Shown piece by piece: positions 32,788 to 41,671 of a DNA stretch of 64,000 bases. The stretch lies in contig JAGHEJ010000041.1 in NCBI GenBank assembly GCA_017889345.1, positions 29,138-93,137 of the forward strand, written 5' to 3'. The notes under the pieces are model-generated. The model ran no database searches and was not told the origin of the DNA. It was given only the letters and a program-made list of their open reading frames with translations. The stretch's first letter is position 1. Each line of letters opens with the position of its first letter. The position numbers and the translations under genes were made by a program. Origin of the DNA: Clostridiales bacterium. GTDB lineage: Bacteria; Bacillota; Clostridia; Clostridiales; Clostridiaceae.

Positions 32788-34581
32788 CTATATATTCTTC
32801 TCCAAAATATTTAAAAGCTCTGAAAATCTATCCATTACTTTTTGCATTGGAGCTTTTGTTGTCATATCAACTTTTGCTGATTTTAAAATTTCTATTGGAT
32901 AATTTGATCCTCCCATTTTTAGGAAATTATTTATATAATTTTCAACAGCTCTTTCTCCATTTTTCAAAATATCTTGAGAAAATGCAAAACTTGCAGCGTA
33001 TCCAGTTGCATATTGATAAACATAATAAGCTGAATAAAAATGCGGTATTCTGCTCCACTCGTAAATTATATAATCATCTAAAATTAAACTCTTTCCATAA
33101 TATTTTTCATTTAAATCTTTCCAAATTGAAGAAAAACTATCGCTTGTTAAAGCTTCTCCTCTTTCAACCATTTCATGAGTTATAAGTTCAAACTCTGCAA
33201 ATAAAAGTTGTCTAAACACTGTTGTTCTAATATTTTCTATCTCTTTATTTATAAAATATAATTTCTCTTTTCCTTCTGTTGTATCTTGCATGTATTTATT
33301 TAATAAATGCTCATTACATGTTGATGCAATTTCTGCTAAGAAAATTGGATAATTTGAATTAAAGAAAGTTTGATTCTTTCTTGAATAATAAGAATGTATT
33401 GAATGTCCCATTTCATGAACAAGAGTTGATACATCATTAAATGTGTTTGAATAATTTAAAAGAATATATGGATCTGTATCATAACACCCAGAAGAATACG
33501 CTCCACTTCTTTTTCCCTTATTTATATAAACATCTATCCATCTATTTTCAACTGCTTCCTTAAATATATTTAAGTATTCTTCCCCAAGAGGAGCTAATGC
33601 TTTAAAGGAAATTTCTAAAGCTTTTTCATAGGGAATATCTTTAACTAGATTTTCAAACAATGGAACATATAAATCATAACTTCTTAACTCATCAACATTT
33701 AATAGTTTCTTTTTTAAATCTATATATTTATGAATTTTATCAAAGTTTTCATGTACAACCTCGATTGCATTTAAATAAACAGATTTATCTATATTATTTC
33801 CAAATAAATTTCCTTCTAATGTTGAATTAAATTTCTTCGCTTTTGCATATAAAACATCATTTGTAATTGAAGTTGATAAACATGTAGCTAATGTGTTTTT
33901 ATAACTTTTATATGTTTCATAAAATTTCTCGTAAGCTTCTTTTCTTACTTCCCTATCTTTTGAAGAAATAAATGCAACGTAATTTCCTTCGTTTAATCTA
34001 ACCTCTTCTCCTTTTTCGTTTTTTGTGTTAGGAAATTCCATATCAACATTTTTAAATATTCCAGCAATATTTGATGGAGCATCCATTGAAGAACCAAACA
34101 TACTTAAAATCTTTTCTGCTTCTTCTGATAAAATGTGCTCCTTACTTCTTATAAGTCCTTTTATTTTAAATCTTACATCTTTAAGAGATTCATTTTCTAA
34201 AAGAGATTTTAAATAACTTTCATCTTGTGATATTAATTCTGTATCTATAAAACTACTTTCAGCTGAAAAAGCATAATAAAATTGCTCAACTCTTGACATT
34301 AATCCTTGATATAAAGTAACAGATCCATCTTGATCTTTTTTCATATGGGCATAATTTATAAGTTTTGTAAGAATTCTATATGCCTTCTCTAAGTCTTTAA
34401 ATAAATTAACTACTTGTTTCTCATCTGAAAGCTTTCCTTTATAATTTCCTATATTTTTTGAAAACTCTTTTACATATTCAAAATCTTTTTCAAACTCTTC
34501 AATATTTTTATAAATCTTCTCTAAGTTCCACGTATACTTTTCTTCAATATCCTTTCTATCTTCAAAATATTTTATATCCAT
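32788..34581 (-). CDS. pepF: Oligoendopeptidase F (M3B metallopeptidase), copy 1
   Basis: The 597-residue cytosolic zinc peptidase degrades oligopeptides. It has the HExxH motif in TLVHEMGHSIHSYYS, the third ligand in FLAEIASTCNEHLL (GluALA-like helix), and a C-terminal FYSAYYVYQYATGYAAS typical of M3B enzymes. The ATG follows AGGAGG. It lies 12 bp after a second pepF paralogue. The pair presumably processes peptides imported by the cell. Confidence 0.94.
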   Translation of the reverse strand: MDIKYFEDRKDIEEKYTWNLEKIYKNIEEFEKDFEYVKEFSKNIGNYKGKLSDEKQVVNLFKDLEKAYRILTKLINYAHMKKDQDGSVTLYQGLMSRVEQFYYAFSAESSFIDTELISQDESYLKSLLENESLKDVRFKIKGLIRSKEHILSEEAEKILSMFGSSMDAPSNIAGIFKNVDMEFPNTKNEKGEEVRLNEGNYVAFISSKDREVRKEAYEKFYETYKSYKNTLATCLSTSITNDVLYAKAKKFNSTLEGNLFGNNIDKSVYLNAIEVVHENFDKIHKYIDLKKKLLNVDELRSYDLYVPLFENLVKDIPYEKALEISFKALAPLGEEYLNIFKEAVENRWIDVYINKGKRSGAYSSGCYDTDPYILLNYSNTFNDVSTLVHEMGHSIHSYYSRKNQTFFNSNYPIFLAEIASTCNEHLLNKYMQDTTEGKEKLYFINKEIENIRTTVFRQLLFAEFELITHEMVERGEALTSDSFSSIWKDLNEKYYGKSLILDDYIIYEWSRIPHFYSAYYVYQYATGYAASFAFSQDILKNGERAVENYINNFLKMGGSNYPIEILKSAKVDMTTKAPMQKVMDRFSELLNILEKNI

Positions 34582-34593
34582 AAATTTATCCTC

Positions 34594-36372
34594 CTAATTT
34601 TCACAAACTAAACTTTTATATTTTTCAAATTTATCCTTAAGAATTTCTATAGAATTTTTGAAAAACTCCTTCTTAGTTATATCAATTCCACACATATTAC
34701 ACAAATCTTTTAAATTATTCTTTCCAGAATTTTTCAAAATCATATTATATTTTGGAATAAACTCCTCTTTATTATTTAAATAAAATTTATAAAGTCCCAA
34801 AGAAAATAAATGTCCAAAGGTGTAAGGGAAATTATAAAAATTATTGTAAAAATCATAATAATGAGATTTATATATCCAAGCTTCTTTAAAATACTCAGGA
34901 TTCATTGAATCTCCATAAGAATCTTCTTGAGCTTTTTTCATAATCTCATGTAAATTTTCAGGTGTTAAAAATTCATTTTCACATCTTTCAAACACCTCTT
35001 TTTCAAATAAAAATCTACTATAAATATCAACTACTAATTGAGCTCCATTATTTAATTCATACTCAAGAATTAAAATTTTCTCATCCTTATCTAAAGATTC
35101 ATAAGCCTTATCACAAATTAAGGTTTCAAAGAAAATTGATGCAGTTTCAGCTATGGTCATTGGGTAATTTGTATTTAATATTCTCTCGTTTTTTAAAACT
35201 TCTCCATGATATGCATGACCTAATTCGTGAGCAAGGGTAAAAATTCCCTCATAAGAATTTGTGTAGTTTAATAAAATCCTACTTTCTTTAATAGGATTTA
35301 TATTTGAACAAAATGCTCCTCCAACTTTTCCCTCATAAATTTCTGAGTCTATCCAATTATTTTCAAAAGCATTTTTAACAAAATCCCCAACCTCTTTTGA
35401 AAAATCATAGAAATTTTTAATTAAAAATTCCTTTCCATATTCAAAATTAATTTCCTTACTTAGAGATTTTGTTGGGGAAAATAAATCATAAAAGTTTATT
35501 CTCTCACTTTTGTTTCCTAAAAGTTTTGATTTTAACTTTAAAAACTCTCTGAAAAATGGAAGACTCTCTTTTACAACAGAAATCATTGAATCTAGAATCT
35601 CATGAGAAATTCTATTATTATCTAAGCTTCTAGATAAGGGAGAGTCATAACCTCTTTTTTTAGTGTCATATATAAAACTTTTTTTGATGCTATTAATTGA
35701 ATAAGCTAATGGCTCTTTCATAAATTTATACAACTTCTTTTCACTTTCAAAAGCTTTTCTCCTAGTTTCTTTACATGTGCTTTCAAGAAGGCTTCTACAT
35801 TCTGTAAGAGGAATTTCTTTATTTTCTCCATTTAAATTAATTTCTACTTTATATTTTGAAACAAGAGATTCTTGAAGTTTTGAGAAATAAACCGCTCCAT
35901 AATTATAAATTTTTCCCATGGTTTCTTCTAAATCATTTGATAATAAATGCTTACTCTCTTTTAAAATCTCTTCTATTAAAAATTTATACTCATTTAAAAT
36001 TTCACTTTTATACAAAAGAGTTAAAACATTTTCTCGTGAGGAAATTATTTTTGAGAGATTAGAATTTATTAGAGAAATTTTCACCCCTAAATCATCTAAA
36101 ATTAAATCATTGTCTATTCCCTCTTTATTACTTGAGTTTGTAGAAAGAGTTAAGAAAACAAAATTATGAAGCTTGTCATAAAAAGAGTAAATTTTTTCGT
36201 ATTTTAAAAATATCTCTTCCAAAAATTCTATAAACTTTTCATCATTTAAATTTTTAAAATCCTCATTAAATTTCTTGTTTATATGAGAAATTTCCATTTC
36301 TAAATTCTCTAAATCATTTTTATACGCAAAAGAGTTAAAACCCTTATAGAGAGAATCCAAATTCCATTTCAA
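34594..36372 (-). CDS. pepF: Oligoendopeptidase F (M3B metallopeptidase), copy 2
   Basis: The 592-residue paralogue has HExxH in TLAHELGHAYHGEV and the downstream ligand helix in MTIAETASIFFETL. It is clearly diverged from copy 1, so the duplication is old and the substrate range probably differs. The start is TTG 36372 after GGGGTGATAAATT. It sits between the ndpA-like gene and copy 1 with 12-bp gaps on both sides, so the three genes form one operon. Confidence 0.92.
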   Translation of the reverse strand: MKWNLDSLYKGFNSFAYKNDLENLEMEISHINKKFNEDFKNLNDEKFIEFLEEIFLKYEKIYSFYDKLHNFVFLTLSTNSSNKEGIDNDLILDDLGVKISLINSNLSKIISSRENVLTLLYKSEILNEYKFLIEEILKESKHLLSNDLEETMGKIYNYGAVYFSKLQESLVSKYKVEINLNGENKEIPLTECRSLLESTCKETRRKAFESEKKLYKFMKEPLAYSINSIKKSFIYDTKKRGYDSPLSRSLDNNRISHEILDSMISVVKESLPFFREFLKLKSKLLGNKSERINFYDLFSPTKSLSKEINFEYGKEFLIKNFYDFSKEVGDFVKNAFENNWIDSEIYEGKVGGAFCSNINPIKESRILLNYTNSYEGIFTLAHELGHAYHGEVLKNERILNTNYPMTIAETASIFFETLICDKAYESLDKDEKILILEYELNNGAQLVVDIYSRFLFEKEVFERCENEFLTPENLHEIMKKAQEDSYGDSMNPEYFKEAWIYKSHYYDFYNNFYNFPYTFGHLFSLGLYKFYLNNKEEFIPKYNMILKNSGKNNLKDLCNMCGIDITKKEFFKNSIEILKDKFEKYKSLVCEN

Positions 36373-36384
36373 AATTTATCACCC

Positions 36385-37404
36385 CTATTTTTCATTATAA
36401 TTTAAAATGTATTTTATAATCATGTTTAAACTTCCATCACCATTTCTCTTAACTTCAAACCTATTTATATCGTAAAAGGATTCTTTATTTATATAAAGAT
36501 CTATATCTTTATCAATTTTAAGTCTTATTCTTTCATATTTTTTGTCCACATAATCCTTATCAATATTAATTTCTCCCTCAATTCCATTACATTCTGCAAA
36601 ATCAACAAAGCTTTCAATTGTATTTTTATCATCAAACACTTCTCTTGCAAATCCATTTAGGTTTAAACTCTCATCTTTAATTAGTTTATCTCTTAAACTT
36701 TCTCTTATAAAAAACGCCTTATCTGCATCATCTTTTATGTTCTTTCTTGTCCACTTTTCAGCAACGGAAATTAAATCACGAGTTTTTGAAGAATCAGAAT
36801 GAATTTTTTCACAATTTAAAAACTCATCTTTAAAATAATTTTGACTTTCTAGAGAATTTTTACAAACCTTATCTAAAAACATCAAATTAAATTTTCCCTC
36901 TAAATCCTTTATAAACAAACATGCCTTCATAATTTTTTGAGAAGTACTTGGAAGAGTAATAGATTGAGGAATTATATCTATTTTCATTTTCTCATCAACA
37001 TATTCAATTTTGTGTATGTAGTTTTTCATGTAATCAAGTTTTATCATACATAAAGCGTTTCCAAATTCCGTGTTTAATTTTAAAAATAATAAATCACAAG
37101 AAACCCCTCCTCCATGCTCATATAAAATGGTAAAGAATTTCTCTGAAATTTCTTTCGATACATCAATTAAATTAAACTCATCATTTAAAAATCCATAAAC
37201 CTTTGACATAAATTCAGGCTCTTTATGAAATCTTCCTAAGTTAAGCTCCTCATCTTTTAAAATTTTCTCAAGGTGTTTTGTTAAAAAAGAATTTATCTCA
37301 TCATTTGATAAATTTAAATATTCCTCATTTAAAATAGGATCATCACAATTCATATCAAGAACATGTATTATTCCCTCTTCTATTTTAAACTCTCTAATTT
37401 TCAA
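36385..37404 (-). CDS. NdpA/YejK-like nucleoid-associated protein
   Basis: The 339-residue protein resembles the 37-kDa nucleoid-associated family. It has an N-terminal region with HVLDMNCDDPILNEEYLNLS and FLTKHLEKILKD, a central FTILYEHGGGVSCDLLFL, and a C-terminal helical block (FFIRESLRDKLIKDESLNLN) followed by FVDFAECNG and a beta-rich end. Similarity is moderate, so the family call is reasonable but not certain. Its place at the head of a peptidase operon gives no clear clue. Start TTG 37404 is preferred, because the TTG at 37419 overlaps the GGAGGAGAGG ribosome site. Confidence 0.65.
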   Translation of the reverse strand: MKIREFKIEEGIIHVLDMNCDDPILNEEYLNLSNDEINSFLTKHLEKILKDEELNLGRFHKEPEFMSKVYGFLNDEFNLIDVSKEISEKFFTILYEHGGGVSCDLLFLKLNTEFGNALCMIKLDYMKNYIHKIEYVDEKMKIDIIPQSITLPSTSQKIMKACLFIKDLEGKFNLMFLDKVCKNSLESQNYFKDEFLNCEKIHSDSSKTRDLISVAEKWTRKNIKDDADKAFFIRESLRDKLIKDESLNLNGFAREVFDDKNTIESFVDFAECNGIEGEINIDKDYVDKKYERIRLKIDKDIDLYINKESFYDINRFEVKRNGDGSLNMIIKYILNYNEK

Positions 37405-37503
37405 AACCCTCTCCTCCAAAAATTAATCTCTTAAAATTTAATGTTAAATAATTTTACAATAAAATTTTTTCAAATTAAACTACTTACTTTTAAATAAAAA
37501 CTT

Positions 37504-37557
37504 AAAGAGGGCATTTATAAAGAAAATAAGTTAATATTCCTTATAAATACCCTCTTT
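37504..37557 (-). terminator. Long-stem terminator of the LacI-type regulator
   Basis: AAAGAGGG-C-ATTTATAA pairs with TTATAAAT-A-CCCTCTTT, giving 16 pairs with one mismatch and a 20-nt loop. It ends just past the regulator's stop codon. Confidence 0.8.
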
Positions 37558-37563
37558 AAAATT

Positions 37564-38550
37564 TTATACTTTAGTCGATTCTCTTTCTAAAATTTCTGAT
37601 TTAATTTGCATTCTACTTATAGAATTTCCATTTAAAATATTGTTAAGTGCAATATAAGCCTTAACTCCAAGTTCTTTTTTATCATAAGTTACACTTGATA
37701 ATTTGGGAGAAAACACATTTGAAATAAAATTATTATCAAATCCAATAACAGAAATCTCTTCTGGAATTTTATATCCATTTTTATTTAAAATATTTAAAAT
37801 TTTATAAGCAGTAAGATCATTATCGCAACAAATTGCAGTAGGACTTTTCTCTTTTATAAAATTTAAGACTTCCTCTTCTAAATTTTTATCTAACACATTT
37901 AAAACATTTGTTGGATCATAATTAATTTTAGAAGAAGTAAGAGCAGCAATATATCCTACAAGCTTATCTTGATAAAATAAATCATTATTTTTTACATTTA
38001 TAAACAAAATTTCTCTATGTCCATTGTCAACAAAATAATTAACAACCTTTCTCATTCCCTCAACCATATCAATTCCAACATAACCAACATTTTGTTTATC
38101 TATGCTCAAATAATTGTTAACTATAACAAGTGGATAGCTCATTTTTAAAATTGATTTTCTTAAAGAATCCGAAATATTATTAACAAGAAGTATCGCTCCT
38201 GATAAATTATGATTTTTAATAATTGTATCTAAACAAATCTTCTTTAAATTATCTTTAAGAGATATGAGAAGCACCTCGTTACCCTCACTTATACATTTGT
38301 TATTAAATCCTTGTATAATATCATAATTTAAATTTTTATCATATTCATTGCATTCTTGGTCAATAATAATTCCAAATTTTAAATTTGATTTATTGTTAAT
38401 TACAGACTTTTTTATATATCCCATTTCGTTTGCAACTTCTATAACTTTTTCACGAGTCTTTTGACTAATGTCCGTTGCTCCATTTAAAGCCTTAGATACT
38501 GAACTTATAGAAATGCCCAACTTGTTTGAAATATCTTTAATCGTTACCAT
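37564..38550 (-). CDS. LacI/PurR-family transcriptional regulator
   Basis: The 328-residue regulator has a LacI helix-turn-helix (VTIKDISNKLGISISSVSKAL, with the hinge helix EVANEMGYIKKS). A periplasmic-binding-like sugar domain follows (FGIIIDQECNEYDKNL to the C-terminus, including PTAICCDNDLTAYKIL and ISVIGFDNNFIS). The ATG at 38550 follows AAGGAGTG; the frame extends to 38574 without a site. No sugar operon is adjacent and the effector is unknown. It is divergent from leuS across a 215-bp gap. Confidence 0.9.
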   Translation of the reverse strand: MVTIKDISNKLGISISSVSKALNGATDISQKTREKVIEVANEMGYIKKSVINNKSNLKFGIIIDQECNEYDKNLNYDIIQGFNNKCISEGNEVLLISLKDNLKKICLDTIIKNHNLSGAILLVNNISDSLRKSILKMSYPLVIVNNYLSIDKQNVGYVGIDMVEGMRKVVNYFVDNGHREILFINVKNNDLFYQDKLVGYIAALTSSKINYDPTNVLNVLDKNLEEEVLNFIKEKSPTAICCDNDLTAYKILNILNKNGYKIPEEISVIGFDNNFISNVFSPKLSSVTYDKKELGVKAYIALNNILNGNSISRMQIKSEILERESTKV

Positions 38551-38676
38551 ATTTTCACTCCTTACAAATCTCAATTTTTCAACTTAATCTATAATGATTT
38601 TTTCGTAAAAATTTTTAAATTCTTTATTTGCTTTTCTATAATTAACCTTTTAAATTTTCAAATCACTCTATATGTG

Positions 38677-38706
38677 TTGACAGTATAAAAAATTTTTTTA
38701 TATACT
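38677..38706 (+). promoter_or_regulatory. Sigma-A promoter of leuS
   Basis: TTGACA (38677-38682), an 18-bp spacer and TATACT (38701-38706) lie 58 bp before the leuS ATG. No T-box leader is present between them and the start codon. Confidence 0.75.
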
Positions 38707-38764
38707 TAACTTAATATAATGGTAGCTTTTTGTACTAAATCAATTTTTGAAAGGTGATAAATTC

Positions 38765-41221
38765 ATGGAATATTCCATTTTAATAGATGAAAAATCTCAA
38801 AAATTTTGGGAAGAAAATGATATAAATAAATTTCAGTGGGATGAAGATAAGAAAAAACTCTACGTTCTTGAAATGTTTTCCTATCCTTCTGGAAGTAATC
38901 TTCATGCAGGACATTGGTTTAACTTTGGTCTTGTAGATTCTTACGCTCGATACAAAAAAATGAATGGGTTTAATATTTTTCAACCAATGGGATTTGACGC
39001 TTTTGGTCTTCCTGCTGAAAATTACGCAATAAAAACAGGAATTCACCCGAAAGACTCCACAATGAAAAATATAGAAACTATGAGAAGACAACTTAAAAAC
39101 ATGGGAGCTATATTTAATTTTGAAAATGAAATAGTTACATGTACTCCAAAGTATTACAAATGGACTCAATGGTTATTTTTAAAGTTATACGAAAAAAATC
39201 TTGCTTATAGAAAGAATGCTCCAGTAAACTTTTGTCCTAGTTGCGATACGGTTCTTGCAAATGAGCAGGTTATTGATAATAAATGTGAACGATGCTCTTG
39301 TGAAATCACAAAGAAAAATTTAACTCAATGGTTCTTTAAAATCACTGAATATGGAGATGAACTTGTAGATAAACTTGACTCTCTTGATTGGCCTGAAAAA
39401 ACAAAAGCTATGCAGAAAAATTGGATCGGAAGATCTTTTGGATCTATCGTAAACTTTTCTGTAGATAATTTCTCTTACGACTTTAATGTATTTACAACAA
39501 GAGTTGATACTCTTATGGGAGTTTCTTATGTTGTGTTAGCTCCTGAGCATCCCCTTGTTTTAAAAATTACAAGTGAAGAGAATTTAAATAAGGTGAAAGA
39601 ATACATAGAATTTTCATCTAAACAATCAGAAATAGATAGAGTAAGTTCAACTAAGGAAAAAACTGGTGTGTTTACTGGAGCTTATGCAATTCACCCAATA
39701 ACAAACAAGAAAGTTCCTATTTGGATTTCTGATTATGTTATTTCAACTTATGGAACTGGAGCTGTTATGGCTGTTCCCGCTCATGATGAAAGAGATTTTG
39801 AGTTTGCACAAAAATTTAATTTAGAGATAAAAGAGGTTATTAAAAATAAAGAAGACTCCTCTCTTCCAATGACTAAAAAAGGAATTTTAATAAATTCAGG
39901 AGAGTTTAACTCCCTAACTTCAGAAGAAGGAAAAGAGAAAATTACTTCCTATTTAAAATCAATTAACAAGGGAGATTTTAATAAAACCTTTAGACTTAGA
40001 GATTGGCTTGTTTCAAGACAAAGATATTGGGGAGCTCCAATTCCAATTATTTATTGCGATAAATGTGGAACAGTTCCAGTTGAAGAATCTTCTCTTCCAG
40101 TTGAACTTCCTTATAACGTAAAATTTAATTCAAATGGAAAATCCTCTCTTGAAACTTGTGAGGAATTTAAAAATACACCGTGTCCAAAATGCGGAGGAAA
40201 TGCAACAAGAGAAACAGATACATTAGATACTTTTGTTTGCTCTTCTTGGTATTATTTAAGATATGTTGATCATCATAATAATAAAGAAGCCTTTAACAAA
40301 GATAAAATTAACAAAATGCTTCCAGTTGATAAATATGTTGGTGGTCCTGAGCACGCTTGCATGCATCTTTTATACGCAAGATTTATTACAAAAGCTCTTC
40401 GTGATATGGGATATTTAAATTTCGATGAACCATTTACATCTCTCACTCATCAAGGACTTATTTTAGGGCCTGATGGATTTAAAATGAGTAAATCTCGTGG
40501 AAATACAATTTCTCCAGATGAATATATAGAAAAATATGGCTCTGATGTATTTAGAACATATTTAATGTTTGCCTTTACTTACACTGAAGGTGGAGCTTGG
40601 AGCGATGAAGGAATAAAATCCATCCATAAATTTATACAAAGAAGTGAAAGATTAATAAATAAAAGTTTGGATATAATTAAAGATAAATCATTTAATTCTA
40701 TTAAATGTGAAGAGGATGAAAAAGAATTACTTTTCGCTCTTAACAACGCTATAAAATTTATAAAAATGGACGTAGAAATTTTACAGTTTAACACTTGCAT
40801 TGCCCACTTTATGAAACTTACAAATGAATTTTCAAAATATTTAAACAACAATAATATAAACAAGGAATTTTTAAATGAATTTTTGTTTAACTATTTAAAA
40901 ATCTTTGCGCCATTTGCTCCTCACTTCTCTGAATATTATTTCGGAATTTTGCAAGAATTAAATGGTAAAACTAAAACATCAGTATTTTTAGAACCATATC
41001 CTTCAGTTGATGAAAAATATTTAACTAGAGATGAAATTGAAATTGCTATTCAAATAAATGGAAAAATTAGAGCTAAAATATTTGTTCCAACAAATGGTGA
41101 TGAAGAAACGATAAAAAATATTTCCCTTTTAAATGAAGAAGTTATTAAATACACTCAAAACAAAACAATAGTTAAAATTATTGTAATTAAAAATAGACTT
41201 GTTAATATTGTTGTAAAATAA
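38765..41221 (+). CDS. leuS: Leucyl-tRNA synthetase
   Basis: The 818-residue class I synthetase charges tRNA-Leu. The HIGH motif appears as [14 protein letters not shown] and the KMSKS motif as [10 protein letters not shown]. The zinc-type [13 protein letters not shown] and [11 protein letters not shown] segments are present. The editing domain with [18 protein letters not shown] is intact. The ATG at 38765 follows AAAGGTGA; an upstream TTG at 38747 is in frame but lacks a site. It is followed after 39 bp by the HesB-like selenoprotein gene. Confidence 0.96.
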   Translation: MEYSILIDEKSQKFWEENDINKFQWDEDKKKLYVLEMFSYPSGSNLHAGHWFNFGLVDSYARYKKMNGFNIFQPMGFDAFGLPAENYAIKTGIHPKDSTMKNIETMRRQLKNMGAIFNFENEIVTCTPKYYKWTQWLFLKLYEKNLAYRKNAPVNFCPSCDTVLANEQVIDNKCERCSCEITKKNLTQWFFKITEYGDELVDKLDSLDWPEKTKAMQKNWIGRSFGSIVNFSVDNFSYDFNVFTTRVDTLMGVSYVVLAPEHPLVLKITSEENLNKVKEYIEFSSKQSEIDRVSSTKEKTGVFTGAYAIHPITNKKVPIWISDYVISTYGTGAVMAVPAHDERDFEFAQKFNLEIKEVIKNKEDSSLPMTKKGILINSGEFNSLTSEEGKEKITSYLKSINKGDFNKTFRLRDWLVSRQRYWGAPIPIIYCDKCGTVPVEESSLPVELPYNVKFNSNGKSSLETCEEFKNTPCPKCGGNATRETDTLDTFVCSSWYYLRYVDHHNNKEAFNKDKINKMLPVDKYVGGPEHACMHLLYARFITKALRDMGYLNFDEPFTSLTHQGLILGPDGFKMSKSRGNTISPDEYIEKYGSDVFRTYLMFAFTYTEGGAWSDEGIKSIHKFIQRSERLINKSLDIIKDKSFNSIKCEEDEKELLFALNNAIKFIKMDVEILQFNTCIAHFMKLTNEFSKYLNNNNINKEFLNEFLFNYLKIFAPFAPHFSEYYFGILQELNGKTKTSVFLEPYPSVDEKYLTRDEIEIAIQINGKIRAKIFVPTNGDEETIKNISLLNEEVIKYTQNKTIVKIIVIKNRLVNIVVK

Positions 41222-41260
41222 ATAAATTTAATATAAAATTATATACGGAGGTAAGATAAT

Positions 41261-41587
41261 ATGAATTTTGTTAATATAAGTAATGAAACTTTTCAAGAAT
41301 TTAAACAACTTCTTGCTAATAATGATATAGATAAAAATATTATCAGAATAAATTTAGCAGGAATGGGCTGAGGAGGTCCAACGTTTAATATTGTTCTGGA
41401 CGAACAAAAAGAAGATGATATCGCATGTACAATAAATGATCTTACATTTATAATTAGTAAAGAAATTTATGAGCAGTTTGGAGATTTTATAATTGAAGGT
41501 ACTGCTGAAAATAATAGAGGTTTAGTTTTAAAACCAGTTAATAAATCAGATAATGGTGGATGTGGAGGCTGCGGAGGCGGCTGCTAA
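41261..41587 (+). CDS. HesB-like selenoprotein (in-frame TGA decoded as selenocysteine)
   Basis: The 108-codon frame starts at ATG 41261 after CGGAGGT and ends at TAA 41585-41587. A TGA at 41369-41371 (codon 37) interrupts it exactly where the HesB/IscA family has its first conserved cysteine: NLAGMG-U-GGPTFNIVLD. The C-terminus GGCGGCGGGC keeps the other cysteines. A family of small HesB-related selenoproteins with Sec at this site is known in Clostridia and other anaerobes. A SECIS-like hairpin follows the TGA at proper spacing. An automatic caller would miss it or split it. Likely role: iron-sulfur or redox-metal handling. A pseudogene is the alternative, but both sides of the TGA are conserved. 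Confidence 0.85.
41372..41407 (+). promoter_or_regulatory. Candidate bacterial SECIS element
   Basis: Starting 19 nt after the TGA, TTGTTC (41391-41396) and GAACAA (41402-41407) form a perfect 6-bp stem around the loop TGGAC. The loop begins 25 nt after the TGA and has G at its second base, as in published bacterial SECIS models. The stem forces the rare codons CTG and GAC in this AT-rich genome. Confidence 0.65.
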
Positions 41588-41593
41588 AATAAT

Positions 41594-41635
41594 AAAAGAT
41601 GTTTAAAATAGAATTAGTTATTTTAAACATCTTTT
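41594..41635 (+). terminator. Intrinsic terminator of leuS-hesB
   Basis: A 17-bp stem AAAAGATGTTTAAAATA / TATTTTAAACATCTTTT with an 8-nt loop ends in a T-run, immediately after the HesB-like stop. Confidence 0.88.
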
Positions 41636-41671
41636 TATATATTAAAATCTTTCTCCGAAAGTAGGAATTAA

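Noticed and set aside
41369..41371. Reassignment of TGA to tryptophan (code 4)
   Set aside because: Tryptophan is encoded by TGG throughout, plsC terminates at TGA, and TGA interrupts no other conserved gene.
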